Assembly: GCA_963169105.1 (NCBI GenBank)
Contig: OY720639.1
Span: forward strand, 87,030,593-87,094,592
DNA length: 64,000 nucleotides
From: Ceriagrion tenellum
Taxonomy: Eukaryota > Arthropoda > Insecta > Odonata > Coenagrionidae
Reading direction: 5' to 3'
How positions within the stretch are numbered: the first letter of the stretch is position 1; each line of letters begins with the position of its first letter. Positions 54,661 through 64,000 of this stretch are shown here, in pieces. The notes under the pieces were generated by a model. The model made no database searches and was not told the origin of the DNA. It saw nothing but the letters and a program-made list of their open reading frames with translations. Made by a program: the position numbers and the translations under genes.

Positions 54661-55361
54661 CGACTGTGCCCTTAGACATGCTCCAAGATGTCCCTCAATA
54701 AAGAGAAAACATTAAGATATTTATTTATCCAAATATTTCAGTAAGCCATTCATGTAAGAAAAGAATTTTTTTATAGATTTTGAAGCCTGCCTCCATGGGC
54801 TCAGCCCTAGAGTTAGCATGTAATAGAAATGTAATATGCCAATAGGCTTACAGATATAGCTTTAGCTCATTGAATTACATATTAAATAACCATATGATGA
54901 ACATAGGACTGTTTATTTTTAATATTTTTAAGTCAAACAAATGCAATTTTCCATACTAATCTGAAGACATATTGTGAGACCCTATGATATTCTGGTAACT
55001 CACCACTGAAGTGTAATGGAGCACAAAAATGCATAGGTAGACAAGTGAAGTTACCACCGATCCTAACCAGATATTTCGAGTAGATCAAAGAATAGCTTAG
55101 TATTTATTATACTCAATGTCTCTTCTATATTACCACCCTGCTACATAAGAGCCTATTATGTCACACCATATTTTTTCAAACTACATTCCACTTTTGTTTT
55201 GATGTGTGAAATTTTAATTAGTATCAAGTTTACAATCTTTGGTTAAACCTAATGGTATTTCCATATTCTAACACCTAGATTTATCACATTTTAATTTATG
55301 TCTGATGAAAAATGGAATTAAGGGTTTTGTGTAGAGGAAATAAAATCTAAATAATAGTTAA

Positions 55362-56267
55362 CCCTTCAGTGGGCAAGTGAAATTTTGTTACACGATTGCG
55401 CGTGTGGGCCACACCAGTGGCCCAAATTCAATTTTTTTTTATTGCCTAAAATTTTCGGGGATTAGGTTGGTGTGGTGGCTAGAGTAGTTGCCTTCCACAC
55501 GAGCGGCCAGGGTTCAAATCCCTGCAGAGGTGGAATGTTTTTCAGAGGAACCTTATTCCTAATTGAGTGTCTTGTGGAGGTCACATCAAGTAAGTACTCC
55601 GTCTGTCGGATGAGACGTTAAACCATGGTCCCCTAGGTGACTTTCGTTAAGAGCAGGCTAATGCAGATGCTGGGTTTCTATCCACCCTTCCTCCCTTACC
55701 TATCCCCTATGGAGCAAACGACCTTAGCTCTTGGTCACCTTCTCAAATATCCTATCCTAAAATTTTAATTTTTTTGTAAAATATTTTTAAAAACAATAAA
55801 TTTAGACTAATAATTATGGTTTATTTAGTTTTTTTCCCTATGGAGCATATTTATAGTCATTAGTGGAACAAAACCCAAAGTCATTGAAAAATCGTTAAAT
55901 ATTTTGAGCATTGAACAACCACTGTGACAAAATTTATATTAAATATCCGACAATTTTAATATAAATGATTTTAATATAATAACACATAAATACTATATAA
56001 ATAATATATAACATAATAATGCCGACAGAAATCGGTTACACAGTTAGTCGCGTGGGCCACGTTTGTAGCCCAGTCGGACTGGCTTCCTTTTGCATGCTAT
56101 TTAACACTAACCCTGCAACAATTTGTTACAAACGACCATGTGACACTTTTGAGGACATAATAATGTGCAGCTACTGAAACTTACTATATATTATGCCATC
56201 CCAAGAGAAACGGCACACAAATGAAACACTGTGGGCCACCCCTGTGGCCCACATACTTATTGAAGGG
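55362..56267. mobile_element. piggyBac-like element with TTAA duplication
   Basis: The ends CCCTTCAGTGGG and CCCTTCAATAAG are flanked by TTAA on both sides (55358-55361, 56268-56271). Subterminal gtgggccac(a/c)cc(a/t)gtggccc repeats are mirrored. The 906 bp includes a SINE and no transposase. Confidence 0.8.
55450..55755 (+). repeat. tRNA-derived SINE (family 1, copy 2)
   Basis: Box A (ttggtgtggtggctagagta) and box B (agggttcaaatccc) are intact at tRNA-like spacing. The body matches 35010-35300. It is inserted in the piggyBac-like element. Confidence 0.85.
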
Positions 56268-56444
56268 TTAAAATACTCATAACCTAACTAAAAAAGCATA
56301 TAGTAAAGAAAGACAATGATGGTAGATCCCACTACCCCTTGCTAATATGAGTGATAATGTAGTACATTACAACATTTTTTAATATTACCAGCTATGGAAA
56401 TTTTCTCCATAAGTATAAATGGGTACTTTTATAAAATATTTGTG

Positions 56445-56535
56445 ACCACGCGTGTAAAGATGTAAGTTTGTTGGAGATGAAATGGTGTCATGTTTTATAG
56501 GAGTGTATTTAGTGGAGCTCAATTTTTATTGTGAT
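56445..56535 (-). mobile_element. Short LINE tail fragment (copy G)
   Basis: The text taagtttgttggagatgaaatggtg and ttttataggagtgtatttag matches the start of copy H at 58030. Next to it (56540-56610) is a palindromic aatatttgtgatcacaaat cluster. Confidence 0.6.
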
Positions 56536-56614
56536 CGCAAATCACAAATATTTTAAGAAAATATTTGTGATCACAAATATTTTAATAAAATATTTGTGAT
56601 CTGTATTTAATAAA

Positions 56615-57687
56615 AATATTGGTTTTGGCAAGGAATTATATGATACCTGATTTTATGCTAAAGTAAACTTATGATTAAACTTTGATGTAGGGCTTTACTG
56701 AGGGATGTAGGTGTATAATGATATTCATATTTGTCTATGCATCCTTAAAATGTTTACTATTCATTAAAAGATGACCTATGATTTGGATCTTCATACCACT
56801 GTAAGCAGCCTTAAAAAACATAATTGGTAAAAGAATTGCCAAGGCAAAAATTTTTCTCCATGAGAAAAAATTAATACAACTGTTAACATTCAAAATAATC
56901 TAAAAATTGCAGTTAGAGAAAATAAAAATGATTAAAAATGATATTTCCTTTCTCTAATTGAAACTTAAATCATAGACTAACTTCTTATTTTGTTGGAAAA
57001 TGAATTCTTAATATCAACAGCTATTTTTCTATCTCTTCCAACTGTATCACGATAGACAATAGCTTATGGCAAAAAGAAAAAGATGGAGAAAAGAGAAAGA
57101 GGCTCATCTCAACGTCCTGCCAGTAGGTGAAGAAGAAGCCTTATGAAAGAGTACAAATTACCCAGCCTAATTGAACTGTTACCCAATTGCTTGTATTATG
57201 AAGGACTATAAAAAACAAGTTTTTCTCTTATGCCACTAGCAATTCAAAGGACAAGCCTTTAAATCATAGGTTTACCATTTTGCACCTCTAACCAATATTT
57301 TTGCTTATAGTTTTACATTGGCTGTAGTTGAATCTGTAATGCTTAATAATTTCTGAGTGCTCCACCAATATGTTGAATATACTACAAATTTTATGTCATT
57401 CTGTTGTGTTCATAGACATTATCAAGTCATCATTTAGGTATCAAAAACTCTTGTCATTATGAAAAAGTTTTTCTGGTAAAGATGACTGGCAGAAGTGATA
57501 TTTGCAACAAAGTTGAAGTCTGGTTGCTAACAAACATCACATAAAAAAAAGGTGTGGTACATCTTAGTGAGCCATCATCCTCTAAAATTTCCATTGTATT
57601 CTAATTTTAATGTCAGGAAATGACAAATATTCTTAACAGCTAATCATTTTTTTATGACTAGAATAAATGGCAAGTTTCCCTTGAAAT
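56615..57687. other. Unassigned AT-rich interval
   Basis: No gene or repeat was recognised. Confidence 0.3.
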
Positions 57688-59056
57688 TTATAAACATATA
57701 TTTGGAATTCCCAATCGCATTGCATTCACTATCTTCTTTTGCAGGTGGTACCTTACCATCTGTTTAATCAGCCACAGTGAAACTTCTACTAATATGTTTC
57801 TAAAGACAAACTTCAGCTTATTATCGTCGAGTAAAAAATTATCAATCAAATCCTTCACTGGGATCCAAATCTCCACCGATAATACCTCAACATGTACTTT
57901 AGAATAGACATCTGGATCTTTGCCATGAAAATTGAATTTTTTCACTGATCTACTTCTAAATCTACATAATACCCTGTGAGCCGCTGCATGGGTGTGTGGC
58001 AAGGGATGGTAGGTCACCAGCCGTATACAGATGTAAGTTTGTTCGAGATAAAATGGTGCCATGTTTTATGGGAGTGTATTTAGTAGAGCTCAATTTTTAT
58101 TGTGGTCGCTTATTTTGCATGGAAAGAACGATTCTTTGTACCTATCAGTTCGGCAGTATATCTCTTTTATTGTTTCTGTCAGACCTAGAGATGTAGTGAG
58201 GAGTCATGATAATATTCTCTGTGTCGCTCTAAGAAATAACAGCTCTGAATTTCTCAAGCAACCTAAGCCTAGCATGTGGCCTCTGATTCTCTCGGGGCTT
58301 CCAACTTATTCCCTCTAAAAGTTGTGAGACACTATATGTACGTTCGTAGCAGTTTTTAATGAAGTGCACCGCTTTCCTTTGTATATTACTGATTTTTTGG
58401 TTAAATCTTTATGACCAGGGTCCCAAATGCTCATGGTATATTCAGGGTGTGGCCTAAAATAGCAAAATAGCATCTCTTTTTGACTTTTTCATCTGAGGTC
58501 CTTTCTTTTATAAATTTAATAAAACCTAGTTCGTATAAAGCTGCTTGTGTGTGTTTTGTATGTGTAATCCCCATAATATATTGGAAGTTAAGGTAATTCC
58601 AAGATATTTCACTGTATCTGAAGATTTTATGTTTACTCCACCCACAGTATAGGTAGAGCACTTTTGCAATGTCTCTTGCAGGAAGAGAACCGTGGCACAA
58701 TTCCTGATATTTAATACTAGCCCCCACTCTTGGCACCATGAAGGATCATTGTTAAGGTCCAATGACGATGCTCATTTCACATACACCATAACCTTTTCGA
58801 AAATCAATTTTGAAATATTCTCACACATTTGCTTAACCATATCAGTTGCTCCAGCAAAGTGAAATGACCAATCAAGCCTCCTAAATTCAGTTTGCAATAC
58901 ATAATTTGGTAAATAGTAAGATAAAATATATTCAATAAAATCATGCAATACATGATGTAGAACACCAATTTTCCTCGGCTTTGTAAAACAAATAATTTTG
59001 CTATGTTTCCTAGTCCTCTTCATCTGTTGAAGAGTGTATTGTCTCCTCTTCATCAT
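57688..59056 (-). pseudogene. Unidentified ORF split by a LINE insertion
   Basis: Two minus-strand frames, 59056-58775 and 57945-57688, are separated by a LINE (57946-58774) flanked by the 6-bp duplication GTGAAA, which is codon-aligned (Val-Lys) on both sides. Without the insertion the frame would be continuous for about 177 codons. It reads protein-like, with segments RRLDWSFHFAGATDMVKQMC and VEILSVEIW-type beta and helical text (EVLSVEIWIPVKDLIDNFLL). Upstream, a frameshift and stops degrade an acidic stretch (NDEEETIHSSTDEED). I do not recognise the family; it may be a retro-pseudogene, a lost exon or a transposon ORF. Confidence 0.5.
57946..58774 (-). mobile_element. 5'-truncated LINE (copy H)
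   Basis: It runs from WCQEWGLVLN (58735) through VKYLGITLTSN to a GTAGATTTAGAAGTAGAT tail at about 57948-57968. The target duplication GTGAAA flanks it (57940-57945, 58775-58780). It is one of the more complete copies of the 1200 family, yet it still lacks the reverse-transcriptase catalytic core. Confidence 0.82.
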
Positions 59057-59349
59057 TTATAATCAATCGCGATGATACCTCTTCCTTAGGAATGAGACAC
59101 TTCTATTTTATCCCACAATGGTTTCTCCATGTGAATAAAGAAAGTTGGGCAATGTGACACCTTTTTTCAGTACTCTTACATAATCTCAAATTGGTTTCAT
59201 ATTGAATGGCTGGATCACAAGATAGTAGCTCTAGTCACCACAAAACCTAGATTCAGACACAAAATTTTGAGTTTTGAGCTTATTTTCTTCCATTTCTAAG
59301 CTAGGAGTCCTCATGATAAATTATCCTCTGCGATTCACAGTGGAAATAG

Positions 59350-59445
59350 ATTCCTGGGGAGCTTGATTGGTTGGAGCAATTGGCAAAAATTCGAGGGTTC
59401 TGGGTTCGAATCTCAGTCCAGGCAAGTGATTTGTCCTCCGTGCAC
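59350..59445 (+). repeat. tRNA-derived SINE head
   Basis: The box A-like region ttggttggagcaattgg and box B gggttcgaatctcag lie at tRNA-like spacing, followed by tccaggcaagtgatt. It resembles the tRNA-like arms at 42800-43042. Confidence 0.6.
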
Positions 59446-60405
59446 TCCACATAATCTTAAGATTTGGTTTAGGTGGGTCTCTTGGGGTGTCTTTAGTACT
59501 AAAGTTGACGAATATAATATATCATTTAGAATATTTACCAAAATATTTTTGCTCAAATATGTATTGCAACAAATCATGGCAACAACTCTACATATTTGAA
59601 CAAAATTAAGGTATTTTCTATTTATCTTTACTCTTTTAAGATAATGGAATTACAAAGAAAGATTCAACTCCTCTGAATTTCGGTTTTAAACAATTTGTAT
59701 CCGAGAATATAGTTTTTTTTCTAAATCAATATCAGTACCTATTTCATGGTTGTTTTATTGTCCTTGGTCAACATATGCCCAGTATCACATACCCTAACTG
59801 TGACTGGAGACGAGTTAATTCAAATAGAGGACAGTCGTGGATATGAGTATATTCTGAATGAAACTGGTTGAAAGAGGTCTGTAGAGCTATTCATTCAATT
59901 AAACGGGCAGATTATAGATTCCACAAGACTTGGTGGCACACTCTTATGAAGAGCACCAAGGAAAGGGAAGTAAAGCATGCAAGATATTTGAGATATACCG
60001 GCTGAATCTTACATAATAGGCCCGTCGAAATGTACTTTTCTACCTTTGCCAACTCATCAACACATGAGTCATAATTGGTGACCATTGAATCTCTGCTGAT
60101 TTCTGAAGTTTTGCTGTACCTTCACCATTTATGTTCAATTATAAGTTGAAGTCTTCTTTTTGGGCTGAAAATATCAACCACAATCAATGATTCAGAGTTC
60201 AGTTGGGCTGAAAAAATTGCCAATTCTCTTTGTTTCAATGTACATATCCAGTAATACTGGTCTTTGGGAAATGCATTCATGTATCAAGTTTGATGTGTTA
60301 AGTGATTTTTACTACTGTAGGTTCTCAAGTGAAACATAGAATCTTCATATATTCCATTTCTCGACGAATATTGTGTGTGGATTGTCAGTTATATAAATTA
60401 ACATT
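59446..60405. other. Unassigned interval
   Basis: No gene was recognised. Confidence 0.3.
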
Positions 60406-60409
60406 GTTT

Positions 60410-60665
60410 TATTAACCCAATATGCAGGAATATTGACCCTGAAAAAGTGACCTCATTTTCTGACTCAACAATCAGTCAATGGTAGGATTTAATTACCCTA
60501 AAATAGAAAGAAATGTCTCCTCTTATACAGGCATGGGTGGAATACTACTCTTGACTAGCTCTTCACCAACTGTACCAAATTATTGATACAGATGCCATTG
60601 TAGAATCTCAGCCATTGCTGGGATTCGAACCCGGGCGGCTGGTGCATTAGCTACCGCATCAAACT
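60410..60665 (-). repeat. SINE family 2, copy 2
   Basis: The minus strand reads tgcggtagctaatgcaccag, then the box B cccgggttcgaatcccagca. The body shares atattgaccctgaaaaagtg with 45175-45430. Confidence 0.65.
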
Positions 60666-60855
60666 AATATCAAAATTTTCAAAATGCGATGATTGTTTCC
60701 TCAATAGGTGCTCATCTAAACAATTTTCCCATTTCCACCAAATATTCATGAAAAACAAATGCCATTGTCGTCGCTTCTTATCTGAAATATGTAGACAGGA
60801 TGTCACAAAGACTCAAGGCGTCAAAGTATGAAAAAATAAAAACGTCGATGAGTCG

Positions 60856-62203
60856 CACAGTGGTCGGAAACCGAAAAATACCGGACAAAACTCCAAAATG
60901 GTTTCTTTTAGGTAAAGACTTGTACTTTGGCACATATACTCACAACTGATTGCTAATTATAGATTGTTAAACCATTTGCATTAGGCTATAGATGTTACTG
61001 AGATTCGGAGGTTTTAACTTGGCTTAATTTCCCAGGATACGCCCGTTTTCATTTTTCCTCGAAGATATTCAAAGCTTCGCAGATGGTAATGTAATAGAGG
61101 GATTTTAATTAAATGAAAAACATTACCGTCTGTCAACATAATTCTTCGCCTGTACTTGGTACAAGTATCAGAGATTTTTGTCCATATTTGTGTTCTACTA
61201 CCTCACAAAATGGCGGATGCTTATTTGAGGTTAAAATTTTCCTAAAGCAGTCAGTATCTTTGATTTTAGAAATATGACCATCGATATATTTCATCAGGGT
61301 TTAAATCAAACATACCTTGATATAGTTCTGCAAAATTCTTGGAAAAGGAAAAAGGTTTGCAACGCCGAAAGTAAACAAGATTTTTCGATCGCGCGTAGCG
61401 GCCCGGCTCCCCACAGCTGGGCCTGGAAATACTGACTCCGTGGGATAGTTGACATTCCGTGGACTTGTCGAATTCATCGTTGTCAAGCTAAGCATATTGT
61501 CACAGATTACCAAAGGATCAGTAATGAATATACTGCCAGAATACTGTATTCTATTATGTCACAAAATAGTGGACGTTTTCTCAGGAAAAAATTTGACATA
61601 ATGCACTAATTATCTTTGAGTCCAGAAATATGTGCACCGAAATATTTCATTAGGGTATTTAGTGAACATATTTTAACATTACTCTGCAAAAATCTTGGAA
61701 AGAAATTTGGGACGCCGAAAGTAAATTCGTTTTTTTGATCGCGCTTCGCAGACCGCTTCCGCGCAGCGGTGCCAGGAAGTACCGACTCTGTTGGATTGCT
61801 TAAGTTTGTGGACCTAAACTCCGCGAATTCGCCGTTTTCTAACCTTATATGTTTCCATTGATTGCCAAAGGCTATATATTGAAAATATTTCGGGGATGTT
61901 GAATCCAGCATGAACGCATAGCTAAGGTAATTTTTTTTCTTTGGAAACCTAACGCATTGGCGCAAAAAGTTATGAAAAATTAAGAAAGATTCAATTTTCA
62001 TTTGTCAAAGGAAAATGAAAACGGACGTTTTCTGGGAAATTAAGACAAGTTTAAACCTCCGTATTTAAGTAACGACTAAGTTACGAATGGCTTACAATTT
62101 AATAATTAATCATCAGTCATTCGTGAGTACATGCTGTAAGTCTTTACCTCAAAAAAGCCATCTTTTACTTTTGTCCGGCATTTTTCGATTTCCCGCCACT
62201 TAG
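60856..62203. mobile_element. Second Transib-like non-autonomous element
   Basis: The left end CACAGTGGTCGGAAACCGAA continues aaataccggacaaaa. The right end, complemented, is CTAAGTGGCGGGAAATCGAA followed by aaatgccggacaaaa, with symmetry for about 100 bp. Left flank AGTCG and right flank GCGTC/CGTCG are not a clean duplication. The interior contains a tandem pair of diverged units (61231-61540 and 61600-61890). No transposase frame is present. Confidence 0.6.
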
Positions 62204-62209
62204 GCGTCG

Positions 62210-63730
62210 GTATGTACGCCTGTGACGTATGCCACCCTGCAAATAGTAATGACATGTTGGTTGCAGAGATCGGTGAACTTCTAAACATTGGATGTTAAAG
62301 TTAAATTCGAATCGTAATCCATGTGCTGTATCGCCTCGTCTTCCCCACAATTCATGAGCGGGATATCATGTTAATACTCTACTATTTCTTCCATATTATG
62401 GGGAAATGGGGTATTTCCTGGAGTCCGAATATTTACTTACGTGTCGGGGAAGTCGTGTAATTAATAAGCGCTTTTTATTTCGGTAAGTGATTGCACAGAA
62501 TTACGACTGCGGATTCCATTAAATGACTCTGCCACTGTCGTAGTGAAGTCGTGCCTTATGAAACAAAGAAATCTTTATTTTAACATCCGGCCGTAGATAC
62601 TATCTTTCTCTCTCTAAATTCAAATGGTCTCATCAGAAATTAACCGATTACACCAGATTATAATTCTCTCTGAAAGTCTACTTACTCAAACCATGTCAAT
62701 AATGGGATCTTAACAAAATTTATCGCTACTTACACTTTTGGGATAAAACCCTCGTGACCATCCCAATTATGACTTTGTAGAGTTCCATGTGTCACGCGTC
62801 AATTAAACGAATGAAATGTGCATTTTCAAGTAGTTAGCAAAAATAAAATCGCTAGAAATGGTCTTTGAGCGTAAAGCACTCCATTGATATTCCTGTATGT
62901 AAAGTCGGATTCAAATGTATTACAAATAATTGAGAGGCGCCACTTACGCTTCCCAAGGAAATCGAGTTTCACTTAGGGCGCTGTTATTCTTTGCTATGCA
63001 ACGCTATCTATTCAGCTGTTTATTTGCACGGATTAAAATTGTAACAGTTGAGTAATTGCTTGTTTTGTGCTAACTTATTATTGCACAATATGATCAACTC
63101 GAATAACAATGACATACTGCGGCGTATTGATTAATTTAAATACCAAACTTTATTATTAAACTCAGATCGTTTCTTTGCAATACATTTGAATCCGACCGTA
63201 CATTAAGGTGGGCCAAAATTTCCATATATTTAATTTTTTTCTAATTTGTTGAGTTCAGAAGCATAACTTTTTTCTTTTGATGCAAATACAACATATACGA
63301 AATTTGGAGGCTATCAATCCCCGGCGTCCCTTGCCGCAGTGGTACCAAATTTTCAATATTTTAATGGTGAGAATTGTTTTTTTTTTCATTCCAATCCGAT
63401 ACAAATAGTAAACGTCTATACATCTCCTCTGTGAGAGGAAAATACACCCTTAATGGACATTTTGTGAAACTAAAATATAGTTAAATTGCAGTTTGTTTAA
63501 CGTCAATGATGAATTTACGTCAATTATGGCTACTAAAAACAGGACGATTCCGATGAAAACTAAACACGCAGGGCACGTTTACGTGTTCTTGAACTTTTGC
63601 AGATATTTCATAAGTTACCTATAATTCATAAGTTACTCATAATGAATTGTGCTTTTTTAATCTTAAAATTAAACACTAAAACTATATATAATTGAATAAT
63701 TTTTGTTAAAAACATATCCAAATATAATAA
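62210..63730. other. Unassigned interval with one repeat copy
   Basis: A copy of the repeat at 41225-41465, inverted, lies at about 62560-62710. The rest shows no gene or repeat by eye. Confidence 0.35.
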
Positions 63731-63736
63731 AATTCT

Positions 63737-63958
63737 ATGCTTGCTAAAATAAAACGTAAAAGTTACAATGGCAGAATGTCAAAATTTGATACACTAAAAT
63801 CTTTGTTTTCGCAATCACCACAGTTACCCTATCAAACATTTATTCACCAAAGAACACTCAGCAACGCTTCGAATGAAATAAACATTGGTGCACAAAGAGC
63901 GAGACAAGAATTTTACTCATTCAAAGTAAGATCGTTTTCGAACTTGGCAAACGCATAG
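63737..63958 (+). CDS. Unidentified 73-codon ORF
   Basis: The frame starts MLAKIKRKSYNGRMSKFDTL and is basic with Ser/Asn-rich composition. I recognise no family and no promoter or splice site, and the window ends 42 bp later. It may be chance. Confidence 0.12.
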   Translation: MLAKIKRKSYNGRMSKFDTLKSLFSQSPQLPYQTFIHQRTLSNASNEINIGAQRARQEFYSFKVRSFSNLANA

Positions 63959-64000
63959 TTAAATGCCAATCAAGTTATCTTGATTCCGAGGCGGACGGAT

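Noticed and set aside
55470..55535. Possible tRNA gene with A and B boxes
   Set aside because: The non-tRNA body is shared with 35010-35300 and there is no cloverleaf, so it is a SINE head.
62128..62220. Minus-strand exon-like segment (TATTTGCAG ... GAG|GTAAAG), open frame
   Set aside because: The same text, in inverted orientation, occurs at 60860-60950, so it is the terminal repeat of the Transib-like element and not an exon.

Overview
This is a eukaryotic, almost certainly arthropod, nuclear window: AT-rich, spliced genes with GT-AG introns, TATA-box promoters and a dense load of decayed transposable elements (non-LTR retrotransposons, Penelope-like elements, mariner, pogo/Tigger, piggyBac-, Harbinger- and Transib-like elements, tRNA-derived SINEs). 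The repeat families look insect-like, but I cannot name the species from sequence alone.

The only two convincing host genes form a convergent pair. The plus-strand gene (five exons, 4663-18655, 278 codons) and the minus-strand gene (five exons, 34550-25770, about 272-274 codons) are diverged paralogues. Each encodes a cleavable signal peptide, a short N-terminal domain with two cysteines at identical positions (28 and 82), and one complete neuralized homology repeat (NHR) that ends at the C-terminus with no RING finger. Intron phases are the same in both (1, 2, 2, 0), exon 4 is 91 nt in both, and both have TATAAAAG about 80 nt before the ATG. Known Neuralized-family proteins act inside the cell. 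A secreted single-NHR protein, present as a pair with a conserved glycosylation sequon at the start of exon 4, is the most novel thing here.

Layout: 1-2900 LINE ends, a short CACT-ended transposon and a SINE; 4579-18998 the plus gene, with introns holding LINE pieces, fold-back repeats, a DUF4817-type transposase N-terminus, a decayed duplicate of exon 3 and a TTAA-flanked miniature transposon with four CRE-like palindromes; 19100-25100 a transposon-filled spacer (Tigger with a PHD-like tail, Penelope endonuclease, a mariner split by a Transib-like element, a LINE); 25628-34643 the minus gene, whose introns hold Harbinger-like MITEs and a LINE reverse transcriptase; 35000-64000 no convincing host gene, but SINEs, a deleted mariner, Penelope pieces, a 470-bp LINE inverted duplication, nested DNA transposons, an unidentified ORF split by a LINE, and a second Transib-like element.

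The exon models rest on reading splice sites, phases and paralogue alignment by eye; no search was run.
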